A program made the position numbers and the translations under genes. This document shows positions 27,823-35,761 of a stretch of 64,000 bases of DNA, in pieces; position 1 is the first letter of the stretch; each line of letters begins with the position of its first letter. Source of the DNA: an uncultured Bacilli bacterium (GTDB lineage Bacteria > Bacillota_I > Bacilli_A > RF39 > UBA660); NCBI GenBank assembly GCA_944332475.1, contig CALVKA010000001.1:1-64000 (forward strand), given 5' to 3'. The notes below the pieces were generated by a model that was given only the letters and a program-made list of their open reading frames with translations, had not been told where the DNA came from and did no database searches.

Positions 27823-27842
27823 AGTTTGTTCTCTATTTTTTG
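27817..27842 (+). terminator. Terminator after gerM
   Basis: AAATAGAG / CTCTATTT stem (27817-27838), loop TTTGTT, then T. It overlaps the gerM stop codon. Confidence 0.8.
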
Positions 27843-27930
27843 TCAAGTGTAGTAAAAAACTTTTTCTTTTTTCATTTTCTTAATTAATTTGTGATAAAAT
27901 GAAGATAGATATACTTAGGAGGATGAAGAT

Positions 27931-28983
27931 ATGGAAAGATTTATATTGGATTGTGATCCAGTTTCTCAAGTGAGTGATTCTTTAACTACTATCGCAGGAG
28001 AAGTGAGCCAGATTCATTCTACGGTAAATGGGTTTGATACTAGTTGTGAAGATTTTGACTTTTCTTCAGCAAAATCTGCTATTGCGTCTAATTTGGATGC
28101 GTGTGTTACTAAAGTTCAAAATACTTCTAAAGTGATAGAAAAAGTAGTTTCTACTCATACGAGTTTGCAAAACCGTTTGATTGGTAAAGATACAGAAGAA
28201 GAGACAGAAGAAGAGGATGCTGTATCTGGTAGTAAAAGTGGTAGTGCTGCTAGAGCATCTTCTTTGCTTGCTGGAGTAGCTGCTAGCTCTACTGGTTATT
28301 ATGGTACTTCTACTCGTAGTCATCATGCAGGAGCAAGTAATACTGTTGGCTGGGGTGGAGATAAGTATACTTATAAGGGACCAGGAGAAGTGGTTGCTTT
28401 ACCGAATGATGGTGCCATGAAGGTTAATTTTACGGATGATGCTGGTAATTCCTTGATTACGGTTAAACTTGAAGATGGTAAAGATGTATTTTATGATGCA
28501 CAAACAGGGGATAAGATAGAGGATTTAGGAGCAGAAGGAGCTTTGTTTTCTGATGATGTTGCTTATTTAGAGGAGATGCGTAATAAAGCCAGAACAAACG
28601 GTAGTGATACTGATTGGTATTGTATTGTTGATCGAGATAATTTTAGAACTACGGTACTTAAGAATTTAGATGGCGATTGGAGAGTTATTAAAACGTATGA
28701 CTGTGGAACAGGTGCTTGGGGAATCGAAGGTATGAATGAGTCTCATACGTTTACAGGTATGTGGAAAGTAGATCATAAATCTGCTTATGATGGACCTAAT
28801 GATTGGTGGACTTGTTTTATTCCATATTATAAACCTGATGGTACCGATTTTGGTCAAGGATTTCATGCTGGTTATACTGGTACTCCAGAGTATCAGTCTT
28901 ATGGGTGTACCAGATTGGATACTTATAATGCCAAATGGATTTTTGATAATGTTCCTATTGGAACAACGGTTGAAGTTTTTTAA
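27931..28983 (+). CDS. L,D-transpeptidase with WXG100-like N-terminal hairpin
   Basis: A 350-residue protein. The C-terminal third is a YkuD-type L,D-transpeptidase: His312 in GFHAGY and Cys326 in SYGCTRL (usually SHGCIRL), which forms 3-3 peptidoglycan crosslinks. There is no signal peptide or membrane helix. The first 85 residues look like the helical hairpin of WXG100/LXG type substrates, followed by a Glu stretch and a Ser/Ala/Gly-rich linker. Export by a type VII route is an inference. The SD AGGAGG (27917-27922) and an extended -10 (TGA-TAAAAT, 27892-27900) support the start. No secretion genes are nearby. Confidence 0.78.
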   Translation: MERFILDCDPVSQVSDSLTTIAGEVSQIHSTVNGFDTSCEDFDFSSAKSAIASNLDACVTKVQNTSKVIEKVVSTHTSLQNRLIGKDTEEETEEEDAVSGSKSGSAARASSLLAGVAASSTGYYGTSTRSHHAGASNTVGWGGDKYTYKGPGEVVALPNDGAMKVNFTDDAGNSLITVKLEDGKDVFYDAQTGDKIEDLGAEGALFSDDVAYLEEMRNKARTNGSDTDWYCIVDRDNFRTTVLKNLDGDWRVIKTYDCGTGAWGIEGMNESHTFTGMWKVDHKSAYDGPNDWWTCFIPYYKPDGTDFGQGFHAGYTGTPEYQSYGCTRLDTYNAKWIFDNVPIGTTVEVF

Positions 28984-29007
28984 AAGTATATATTTATATA
29001 CTTTTTT
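28982..29007 (+). terminator. Terminator after the L,D-transpeptidase gene
   Basis: AAAGTATA / TATACTTT stem close to the stop codon with a T run. The stem is AT-rich but long. Confidence 0.75.
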
Positions 29008-29019
29008 TGTTTATAATAC

Positions 29020-29048
29020 TTGCAACAAAAAGAAATTTATTGTATAAT
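29020..29048 (+). promoter_or_regulatory. Sigma-A promoter of the tRNA gene
   Basis: TTGCAA (29020-29025), 17 bases, TATAAT (29043-29048), twenty bases before the tRNA. Confidence 0.8.
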
Positions 29049-29068
29049 TTATTTTGTCAGCAAGTTAT

Positions 29069-29145
29069 GTCTGCGTAGCTCAGCTGGATAGAGCAATCGC
29101 CTTCTAAGCGATCGGTCAGGCGTTCGAGTCGCCTCGCGGACACCA
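29069..29145 (+). tRNA. tRNA-Arg (anticodon TCT)
   Basis: A 77-base cloverleaf. The acceptor stem GTCTGCG pairs with CGCGGAC with one G-U. The anticodon stem ATCGC/GCGAT encloses loop CTTCTAA, giving anticodon TCT (reads AGA/AGG, the common Arg codons here). The T arm is AGGCG-TTCGAGT-CGCCT. CCA is encoded at 29143-29145. Confidence 0.96.
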
Positions 29146-29158
29146 TTTTTGATTTATG

Positions 29159-29182
29159 AAGCTCTATAAAGAGCTTTTTTTA
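29159..29182 (+). terminator. Terminator after tRNA-Arg
   Basis: AAGCTCT / AGAGCTT seven-base stem (29159-29176) with a four-base loop and a run of T. Confidence 0.85.
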
Positions 29183-29267
29183 TATATTATTTATTATTGA
29201 GTTTTTTTGTGTTGAAAACTTAGTCAATATTTAGGAGTACTTTATATGAAAAAATAGCCAAGCAATT

Positions 29268-30419
29268 ATGATTATTTATATATGTATGAAAATAATCGAT
29301 ATTTTTTTAGGACCATTTTTGGTGGCATATTTTGTAAAAATATCTACTCAAACTATTGTTGATTTATCAATTTTTAATATCATGAATTATTTGTTTTTAT
29401 GTTTCTTTGGTGTTCTTGTTGGATATTTTGTTGAAAAAGGGCATTCACTAGGTACCTTTCGATTGGGAGTATTAGCAAGATTTTTTTATATTTTGATGAT
29501 TATGATATTAGGTAGTAAGATTACCAATCATTTTTCTTTAGTTGCCTTTTTATATGGATTTTCTTCTATGTTTTATCACTTGCCATTTAATTTATATCAT
29601 ACTGATTGTGTAGAAAATTCTAAAAGAAGTGATTTTGAGTTTAAAATGAATGTTGCGAAAAATTTCATTAGTATATTTATTCCTGTTTTATTAGGCACTA
29701 TTATTACTACGACTAATTATCAATTAACAGCACTTATTATTTTAGTGTTTTCTATTATTCAAATTATTGCTTCTTTTTATCTAAAACCTTTACCGAAATC
29801 TGATTATCAGTATCATTTGCTTTGTACATTTAAAAGGTTTTTGAAGGATAAACAGGTTCGTAAGATGCTTTTTGTTGATTATTTGAATGGTATGACTTTT
29901 TCTGATGGAGTACTTAGTACAGTTGTTACTGTTTTGATTATGTTTTTATTTCATTCTGATTTTCAATTAGGTATTATTCAGTCCATTACTGCAATTTTAA
30001 GCTTGAGTGTTATTTATTTTTATTCTAAACGTTATAAGGGGAAAGATGATAAAAAAATCATATATGTATCGAGCATTTTACTTTTTATATTTATGTTATT
30101 ATTAGCAGTGAATCCATCTGAAATTAGTATTGTTTTATATCAAGTTATATTTGGGGTCTTTGGTATTGGCCTATTAACCTTTATATATGGTTTACGTCTT
30201 TTCAATTTAGCTAAATCAACTGTTAATGATAATGAGAAGACAGAATATTGGGTATTACGAGAGTTGTTTTTAAATATTGGAAGGATTACTGGTTATGTGT
30301 TATTGTTGATAGTTGGAATTTTAGGGTTAGAATACTTGAATTATATTTTATTTTTCCTTAGTTTAGTTGTTTTAGGGTTTAGCTTTTATATTGCTAGAAT
30401 TAGCAAGAATGAGGCTTAA
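29268..30419 (+). CDS. MFS-type membrane transporter with a broken N-terminal start
   Basis: A 383-residue protein with about eleven hydrophobic helices and no soluble domain, resembling MFS permeases of the kind seen in peptide or drug export. The substrate is unknown. The best SD (AGGAG, 29233-29237) serves ATG 29246, but that frame reads Met-Lys-Lys-stop. Removing one A from the A6 run at 29249-29254 would join ATG 29246 to this frame and give MKNSQAIM. As written, translation would have to restart at 29268 (no SD) or 29286. It may be phase-variable, frameshifted or affected by a sequencing error. Confidence 0.65.
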   Translation: MIIYICMKIIDIFLGPFLVAYFVKISTQTIVDLSIFNIMNYLFLCFFGVLVGYFVEKGHSLGTFRLGVLARFFYILMIMILGSKITNHFSLVAFLYGFSSMFYHLPFNLYHTDCVENSKRSDFEFKMNVAKNFISIFIPVLLGTIITTTNYQLTALIILVFSIIQIIASFYLKPLPKSDYQYHLLCTFKRFLKDKQVRKMLFVDYLNGMTFSDGVLSTVVTVLIMFLFHSDFQLGIIQSITAILSLSVIYFYSKRYKGKDDKKIIYVSSILLFIFMLLLAVNPSEISIVLYQVIFGVFGIGLLTFIYGLRLFNLAKSTVNDNEKTEYWVLRELFLNIGRITGYVLLLIVGILGLEYLNYILFFLSLVVLGFSFYIARISKNEA

Positions 30420-30448
30420 TGGTATTATAAAATAGGGGGTTATCCTAA

Positions 30449-30583
30449 TTTCAATTTTATTTAGAAGAAGCTTATGAATTAGAACAGTATTTTGATGATT
30501 ATTTGGACTTTCATCTATATAAGTTATTTTTGAAATCAATCTTAGTTTATAAATATTATTTTATGGATATAATAAGGGTCTAG
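30449..30583 (+). pseudogene. Possible gene remnant without start
   Basis: 44 codons are open between TAA at 30446-30448 and TAG at 30581-30583. They read as an acidic/aromatic peptide (FYLEEAYELEQYFDDYLDF) with protein-like composition, yet there is no ATG, GTG or SD at its start. It probably is the decayed end of a lost gene. Nothing else is recognisable in the gap 30420-30626 except a -10-like TATAAT at 30604-30609. Confidence 0.25.
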
Positions 30584-30626
30584 GTATTAGGTCTTTTTTT
30601 TGGTATAATATTTATGAGGTGATAAT

Positions 30627-30965
30627 ATGAAAGAACAAATTAGTTATGATGATTTTAGTAAAGTAGAATTTAAAATTGGTGTTATTTTAGAATGTGAAAA
30701 ACATCCTAATGCTGATCGTTTGTTAGTATTTCAAATTGATGTAGGAGAGGATAAGCCTAGACAGATTATTTCTAGTATTGCAGAATTTTATCGACCAGAG
30801 GATGTTATTGGAAAAAGAGTGGTTGTTGTTACAAATTTAAAGAAAGCGAAATTTAGAGGAATGGATTCTGATGGAATGTTAGTTTGTGCTTCTTTACCAA
30901 ATGATGAGGATGTGGAACTACTAACTATTACAAAAGATTTTCCTGGTGGAACAAAAGTAGATTAA
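30627..30965 (+). CDS. tRNA-binding domain protein (CsaA-like)
   Basis: A 112-residue protein that is just an EMAP-II-like OB-fold, the same as the CsaA chaperone and the C-terminal domain of MetRS. Characteristic segments are KVEFKIGVILECEKHPNADRL, VVVVTNLKKAKFRGMDSDGML and the LLTITKDFPGG tail region. It probably binds tRNA or acts as a CsaA-type export chaperone. Length fits CsaA (about 110). It converges with the HD gene over a shared terminator. Confidence 0.85.
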   Translation: MKEQISYDDFSKVEFKIGVILECEKHPNADRLLVFQIDVGEDKPRQIISSIAEFYRPEDVIGKRVVVVTNLKKAKFRGMDSDGMLVCASLPNDEDVELLTITKDFPGGTKVD

Positions 30966-30993
30966 AAAAAGAGCCTTGAGCTCTTTATTTTTT
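30964..30993. terminator. Bidirectional terminator between convergent genes
   Basis: AAAGAGC / GCTCTTT stem (30968-30986) flanked by an A run on the left and a T run on the right. It therefore works on both strands, for the CsaA-like gene and the HD gene. Confidence 0.85.
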
Positions 30994-31728
30994 TTGATAT
31001 GAATATGATTTGTCTTCTAGATTTTTATTGTGTCCTGTTACACAGGCTAATAGTCCGTTGATAGATGTTAAGTCTTTTCCAAATGACACGACTTTGTCGG
31101 CTTTGCTCATTATTCTTCCTTGTTTAAATTTACTTGGGCAAAGTGATATTGGCCCTAGTTGAACTCTGGTACTGGAAGTGATAATTAATCCTTTGATATA
31201 GTGTGGTATCTGTTCTATTTTTTCTTTTGTGTTAAGTTCTAAATCTGTACCATCGAAGCTACGGACTGGGAAAGGAAACATATGATGAACTACACCATCA
31301 ATTATAATTTCTGACTCTTTATCATCTTGAAAGTATGATGGGTACCAAGTAGCGGCATTAATTGCTCCTTCCAATGGATGTGTAAATCCATGCTTATTTA
31401 CAAGTCTAGATTTCTTGATTTTCGTATTTTGCCATGGTAATTCATATAAGTCGTGAAATAGGGCAATATTCATTGCTGTTGTGGTTGTCTTATTATCCCA
31501 GCCTTTTTTTTGTGATAGTACGTAAGTGACGATTGTATCGCTTAAGATATGTTCTCCCAGACTAACGGTTTCGTGATGAGGAAATTCTTCTGAATTCATT
31601 CTTCTTTGAAATTCTGGATGTTCCCATATTGGCTCTATTACGTTCCAAACCTTTTTTTGATCAGAGGTTTTCAATTGATAATGTTCCATTAACTCTGTAA
31701 CTGATTGTCTATATTTATCCATTTCCAT
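30985..31728 (-). CDS. HD-domain phosphohydrolase
   Basis: A 247-residue protein with HD-domain landmarks: His60 in SLGEHIL, His92-Asp93 in ALFHDLYELP, a later HP in GFTHPLEG and VVHHMFPFPVR. Metal-dependent phosphohydrolases of nucleotides have this pattern, but the substrate is unknown. It has its own strong promoter on this strand and no operon partner. Confidence 0.75.
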   Translation of the reverse strand: MEMDKYRQSVTELMEHYQLKTSDQKKVWNVIEPIWEHPEFQRRMNSEEFPHHETVSLGEHILSDTIVTYVLSQKKGWDNKTTTTAMNIALFHDLYELPWQNTKIKKSRLVNKHGFTHPLEGAINAATWYPSYFQDDKESEIIIDGVVHHMFPFPVRSFDGTDLELNTKEKIEQIPHYIKGLIITSSTRVQLGPISLCPSKFKQGRIMSKADKVVSFGKDLTSINGLLACVTGHNKNLEDKSYSYQKK

Positions 31729-31754
31729 TTTTATTCCTTCTTTTTTGTAGACAT

Positions 31755-31783
31755 ATTATACTTTATTTTGCTTATTTTGTCAA
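31755..31783 (-). promoter_or_regulatory. Sigma-A promoter of the HD gene, overlapped by an inverted repeat
   Basis: Reading the minus strand: TTGACA (31783-31778), 17 bases, TATAAT (31760-31755). CTTATTTTG / CAAAATAAG (31771-31789) forms an almost perfect palindrome across the -35 box. It could be an operator or the terminator of the upstream minus-strand gene. Confidence 0.75.
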
Positions 31784-31796
31784 AATAAAGAAGTGA

Positions 31797-32657
31797 CTAT
31801 TCATCACTTCTGTTGGTATTGTTTCTTTTTCTTATTAATACTTTAGGTTTTGGTTCTTCGATAGGTGCCTCTATTAATTCTGGCATTTGGTCAACAATTG
31901 CATCTATGTCTATATCTTGCCATTGGTCTGGTAGTTGTTCTTGCGTACTAGCTATTTGTTGTGATGCAGGAATTGTTGTATTCTGAGTTTGTTTTTTTTC
32001 TTTTTCTTGTGTATATTGTACTTCTTCTGTTTTTTGTTTTTCTTTTTCCTCTTCTATATTTTCACCATTTGCTTGTGCAAGTTCCACAGTTTTATTATTT
32101 GCTTCTTTTGCTTTTTTGTGATAGTCTTTTGCAACTGCTCCTTGAACAGCGAATGTTCCTATGCTAAAAGCGTTTGCTAGTATGTTTACTTCTGGTATAT
32201 TAAGAGCTGTACTTAGATATGCTAATCCTATTGTAGGAAATAGGCAAAAAGTTTTAAATTTTCCTAAAAAAGAACTTTTGGGATTTCCATTTGTCGTGTA
32301 GGATTTAGAATTAATGTAGGCAATTGCTGCTTCAGCTCCAATATTTAATGTCAATAATGGCATATTTGGTAGAATAGCAATCGCTGGAACAATAGCAAAC
32401 ACTTTATCAACAATAGGATCTAGTATACGTCCAAATTCACTATAACCATTGTATTTTCTAGCAATTTTTCCATCGAAAAAGTCGGTGGAAGCAAATGCTG
32501 CTGTTGCGATAATAGCTCCGGGAATATTACCTGATAAAAATAATCCTGGGATTACAAAAGCACCTACTAATCTTGATGCGGTCAAAAGGTTAGGAATATA
32601 GGTGTTTTTATTTTTTAAACTTTCTTTAAATAGCGTTATGATGCTTTTTTTATTCAT
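31797..32657 (-). CDS. CDP-alcohol phosphatidyltransferase family protein
   Basis: A 286-residue membrane enzyme. The full CDP-OH signature is present: Asp62-Gly63, Ala66-Arg67, Gly76, Asp80, Asp84 (DGKIARKYNGYSEFGRILDPIVD). It joins an alcohol to a CDP-diacylglycerol-type donor in phospholipid synthesis; the PgsA type is likely but a cardiolipin-like enzyme cannot be excluded. About four or five membrane segments lie within 1-180. The last 100 residues are an unusual hydrophilic Gln/Glu/Lys-rich tail that normal PgsA proteins lack. Confidence 0.85.
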   Translation of the reverse strand: MNKKSIITLFKESLKNKNTYIPNLLTASRLVGAFVIPGLFLSGNIPGAIIATAAFASTDFFDGKIARKYNGYSEFGRILDPIVDKVFAIVPAIAILPNMPLLTLNIGAEAAIAYINSKSYTTNGNPKSSFLGKFKTFCLFPTIGLAYLSTALNIPEVNILANAFSIGTFAVQGAVAKDYHKKAKEANNKTVELAQANGENIEEEKEKQKTEEVQYTQEKEKKQTQNTTIPASQQIASTQEQLPDQWQDIDIDAIVDQMPELIEAPIEEPKPKVLIRKRNNTNRSDE

Positions 32658-32678
32658 ATGGGTCCCCCTTATTTCCTA

Positions 32679-32707
32679 ATTATAACAAATCCTTTCCTTT
32701 TAGTAAA
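32679..32707 (-). promoter_or_regulatory. Promoter of the phosphatidyltransferase gene
   Basis: On the minus strand: TTTACT (32707-32702), 17 bases, TATAAT (32684-32679). The -35 is weak. The region is divergent with the bacteriocin operon, whose own promoter I cannot place with confidence. Confidence 0.5.
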
Positions 32708-32786
32708 CAGTTGTTGTAGTGGTCTATATAAAAAAGGTGGAACTTTCTTTTTTTTTCGAATAATAAAGATGGAGGTGGAAGAATTA

Positions 32787-34859
32787 TTGAAGGTTGTTTT
32801 GCAGGATGGAAATAAAGATTGTGGTATTTGTTCCTTATTATCTATTATTCGACATTACGGGGGAGATGTGTCGAAGGAGTATTTGAGGGAATTAACGGGT
32901 ACTACTAAGACTGGTGTTTCTTTTTATCAGTTGCTAACGTCAGCTAGGGAATTAGGCTTTTCTTGTGAAGGAGTCAAAGGTGAACTTTCTTTTTTGGATA
33001 GTTCTCGGTTACCATGTATTGCTCATATTGTATACCAGAAAAAATATCAACATTTTGTTGTTGTCTATAAAGTGTATCCGAAGGAACAGCAAGTGTTGTT
33101 GATGGATCCAGCAAAAGGGAAAGTTGTGGTTTCTTATGCTGAATTCCAAATGCTTTCTAGCGGTTATTTTCTTTATTTGATGCCTGTAAAGACGTTACCT
33201 ATATATCATGAAAAAAAGACATTGTCTCTGTTTATTCAATCTTTTTGTAAAAAGCGACGAGTTTATTTATTTTCAATTTTTTTCCTTTCAATTTTATGTG
33301 TTGTTTTCCAGGTTATAACGGCTTTTCATTTTCAATATCTGTTTGACTATTCTGTGCAATTTTCAATCATTGATTCTATTTTTCAACTTAGTTTGTTCCT
33401 TGGCCTTATATACTCTTGTTATTTATTTGCTGGGATGTTAAAACAGATTCTTATGATAAAAGTTAGCTTTCTTTTTGATGAAGAGTTGATGCAATATGTT
33501 TATAAACAGATTCTTCTACTTCCATATTTATTTTTTAAGAATCGAACATTAGGGGAAGTTTTGGAACGGTTCCAAGATGTTGTAAAAGTTAAAAATTTTT
33601 TCTTGCAATTATTTGTAACTGTCGTGACCGATGTATTCTTTTTTCTTATTTTCTCTTGGTTATTGTTTCGAATACATTCTTATTTTTTGATTCTTTTTCT
33701 TTTCTATTTTTTATTATCTTTTTGTCTAGGAGTTAGTCTTTATCGTATTAAGAGGAAAAAGCAGAAAAAGATTTTATCTCGTAGTGATTTTTTTCAATCT
33801 TTTTTAGTAGAGTCTTTTCAGAATGTAGATACTATTAAAGGGTTACATTTGGAGTATGATTTTTTAAATCAATTTGAAAAACGATATCATTCCTATCTTA
33901 TTCGAAGTTATCAATTAAATCGAATTTTATTGTTAGAGGAAAGTGGCAAACAGATTCTTTATTATCTGATGTTACTTATTTTTTATGGGATGGGTGCTTA
34001 TTTTTTAATTCACGGCACTTTTTCGATTGCTCAATTTTTTATTTGTCAGTATATTTTTCAGTATTTATTGGGTTGTGGTAATCGTTTTTTATCTTTTTTC
34101 TTTGATAGTTATCAAATACCTATTGCTATTTCTAGAATTCAAGATTTGTTTACCTTATTTCGTGAAAACTTTGATGGTGGTACTTATTATCAACTTATGA
34201 AATTAGATGGTGATATTGTTTTTTCCCAGTTGTCTTTTTCTTATTCTAGTAGACCTTTGTTTTCGGACTTTTCTTTAGTAATTCCTGCACATACTAAAGT
34301 GCTTTTTACTGGAGAGTCTGGTGGAGGAAAGAGTAGTTTGGTAAAAATTTTGATGCGTTATTTAGAAGTGCCCTATGGAATGGTTCGAATTGGCGGTTTT
34401 GATATTAATCATTTACATTTAGAACTACTTCGTAGTCATATCTCTTATGTAACAGGCAATGAGTTTTTGTTTTCTAATACTTTATTATATAATATCACTT
34501 TAAATCGTGACGTTTCTCAAGAGAAGGTTGATGAGATTAGTCAAATGGTAAAACTAGATACTTTGCTTTCAAAGTTGCCAATGGGATATCAGAGTATGGT
34601 AGAGGAAAATGGGTTTAATTTTAGTGGTGGCGAACGTCAAAAGATTTTGCTTGCTAGAGCATTACTAAAAAATAGTGATATCTATATTTTTGATGAGGCA
34701 TTTCATCAGATTGATGTTGATCAAGAAAGAATTATTTTGTGTAATGTTTTTTCTTATTTGAAAGATAAAACGGTTATAGTTATTAGCCATAGACTCCAGC
34801 ATTTAGAATTGTACGATGCTAAGTACAGATTAGAGAAGGGGGAAATTTGTGAATTATAA
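32787..34859 (+). CDS. Bacteriocin ABC transporter with C39 peptidase domain
   Basis: A 690-residue peptidase-containing ABC transporter that cuts double-glycine leaders and exports the core. I prefer the TTG start at 32787: GGAGGTGG (32771-32778) lies eight bases before it, and it gives an N-terminus like the family (MKVVLQDGNKDCG). An ATG at 32769 overlaps the SD. The peptidase triad is complete: Cys12, His89, Asp107. About six membrane helices span 150-440. The ATPase has Walker A GESGGGKSS (509-517), signature FSGGERQK, Walker B IYIFDEAF and H-loop SHRL. It is the first gene of the five-gene operon. Confidence 0.92.
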   Translation: MKVVLQDGNKDCGICSLLSIIRHYGGDVSKEYLRELTGTTKTGVSFYQLLTSARELGFSCEGVKGELSFLDSSRLPCIAHIVYQKKYQHFVVVYKVYPKEQQVLLMDPAKGKVVVSYAEFQMLSSGYFLYLMPVKTLPIYHEKKTLSLFIQSFCKKRRVYLFSIFFLSILCVVFQVITAFHFQYLFDYSVQFSIIDSIFQLSLFLGLIYSCYLFAGMLKQILMIKVSFLFDEELMQYVYKQILLLPYLFFKNRTLGEVLERFQDVVKVKNFFLQLFVTVVTDVFFFLIFSWLLFRIHSYFLILFLFYFLLSFCLGVSLYRIKRKKQKKILSRSDFFQSFLVESFQNVDTIKGLHLEYDFLNQFEKRYHSYLIRSYQLNRILLLEESGKQILYYLMLLIFYGMGAYFLIHGTFSIAQFFICQYIFQYLLGCGNRFLSFFFDSYQIPIAISRIQDLFTLFRENFDGGTYYQLMKLDGDIVFSQLSFSYSSRPLFSDFSLVIPAHTKVLFTGESGGGKSSLVKILMRYLEVPYGMVRIGGFDINHLHLELLRSHISYVTGNEFLFSNTLLYNITLNRDVSQEKVDEISQMVKLDTLLSKLPMGYQSMVEENGFNFSGGERQKILLARALLKNSDIYIFDEAFHQIDVDQERIILCNVFSYLKDKTVIVISHRLQHLELYDAKYRLEKGEICEL

Positions 34860-35259
34860 ACCTTATGAGAATTTTTTTGCTACTCAACTTTTTTCCATTT
34901 TTTTTATCATTATTTTTGTGTTTGCCTTATATTTTTTCTTTCGTTTTTCCTCTTTTTCTTATTATCAAATGATTTCAGGTGTTGTTTTTAGTAAAAATCG
35001 AGTGGTCGTGTTATTAACTTCTAAGGAGTTATCATGGTTTTATCGTAATAAGAATGTTCTGATTGATGGTGAGAAGAAATCTTTTGTTATTGATACTGTG
35101 TATCGTGATTATATGAAGCAAAAGAAGAAGACTTATCATCAGGTTGTTTTACAGATTTCTTTATCTGATTATGCAGAAAACGATTCTATTTTATTGGGAA
35201 TACAACCGCAAAAGAAGTCTTTTAGTTTTCTTTTTTTCAACATTTGGAAAGGAGGTTAA
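34849..35259 (+). CDS. Bacteriocin export accessory membrane protein
   Basis: A 136-residue protein with one N-terminal membrane helix (12-33) and a small extracytoplasmic beta-rich domain. It starts at GTG 34849, inside the end of the transporter gene, with AAGGGGGA (34837-34844) as SD. Size and place recall short HlyD/LcnD-like or BlpC-type accessory factors, but it lacks the long coiled coil of HlyD. It probably assists the C39 transporter. The exact family is not recognised. Confidence 0.65.
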   Translation: MNYKPYENFFATQLFSIFFIIIFVFALYFFFRFSSFSYYQMISGVVFSKNRVVVLLTSKELSWFYRNKNVLIDGEKKSFVIDTVYRDYMKQKKKTYHQVVLQISLSDYAENDSILLGIQPQKKSFSFLFFNIWKGG

Positions 35260-35260
35260 T

Positions 35261-35401
35261 GTGGAGATTGTCAGTCATCTTGAGTTAGATCATGTGAGAG
35301 GAGGTGTATCTGGATGGGTAGTAGTTGGTATTGCTGCAGTTGTGGTGTTTTTAGCTGGTGTGCTAGAAGGAATTACTAGTCCTAATCCTTGTCAAAAATG
35401 A
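35261..35401 (+). CDS. Double-glycine bacteriocin peptide A
   Basis: A 46-residue prepeptide starting at GTG 35261, six bases after GGAGG (35251-35254 and flanks). The leader is 15 residues, containing LELDHVRGG, the standard ELxxIxGG pattern. Cleavage after GG would free a 31-residue hydrophobic core that starts VSGWVVVG and ends GITSPNPCQK. The core has a GxxxG-rich membrane-active look and one Cys. The tail GITxPxxC recalls putative class IIb peptides; that comparison is from memory. Confidence 0.85.
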   Translation: MEIVSHLELDHVRGGVSGWVVVGIAAVVVFLAGVLEGITSPNPCQK

Positions 35402-35568
35402 AAACAGTAGATATACATGAATTAGATTCGATTATTGGTGGAGATAGTATTTCTGGTACTGTTATTAATGCATTTACGAATGTTATTAAGTTGTTGTTAG
35501 ATGCTGGAAGAAGTGTTGGAAGTGCTATTCGTAGAGTGGCAGAGGGAAATTTATGTCCTTTAGAGTAA
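35398..35568 (+). CDS. Double-glycine bacteriocin peptide B
   Basis: A 56-residue prepeptide starting at ATG 35398 and overlapping the stop of peptide A (ATGA), so translation is coupled; there is no separate SD. The leader ends DIHELDSIIGG. The 41-residue core begins DSISGTVINAF, is amphipathic and cationic in its second half (GSAIRRVAEGNLCPLE), and carries one Cys. With peptide A this makes a likely two-peptide bacteriocin. Confidence 0.85.
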   Translation: MKTVDIHELDSIIGGDSISGTVINAFTNVIKLLLDAGRSVGSAIRRVAEGNLCPLE

Positions 35569-35663
35569 AACAAATTTTTTTCACGTTGTTTCTTTCTATC
35601 GTTTTAGGGATTGGTATGATTTTTTTGTATCATTTAGGAATTTTTGTGGGAAATTTGTTGTAA
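35553..35663 (+). CDS. Small membrane protein, probable immunity
   Basis: A 36-residue protein starting at ATG 35553, six bases after GAGGG (35542-35546), inside the end of peptide B. It is a single hydrophobic helix with a basic N-terminus (MSFRVKQIFFTLFLSIVLGIGMIFLYHLGIFVGNLL is the outline; key features are Arg4, Lys6 and a 25-residue hydrophobic run). Its location as the last gene after two peptides suggests self-protection, but it might instead be a third peptide or a helper. Confidence 0.6.
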   Translation: MSFRVKQIFFTLFLSIVLGIGMIFLYHLGIFVGNLL

Positions 35664-35699
35664 TATTTCGTTTTTTTCTAAAAAAGTTCATAAAAAATG

Positions 35700-35728
35700 T
35701 TGAAATATAAGGGAAGGTCTGATATAAT
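35700..35728 (+). promoter_or_regulatory. Sigma-A promoter of rpsU
   Basis: TTGAAA (35700-35705), 17 bases, TATAAT (35723-35728). Confidence 0.8.
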
Positions 35729-35761
35729 TCTTTGTAGTTAAAGCGAAGGGAGGGATAATTG

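Noticed and set aside
31961-32180. Two overlapping Phe/Leu-rich frames
   Set aside because: Shadows of the Lys/Glu-rich tail encoded on the other strand.
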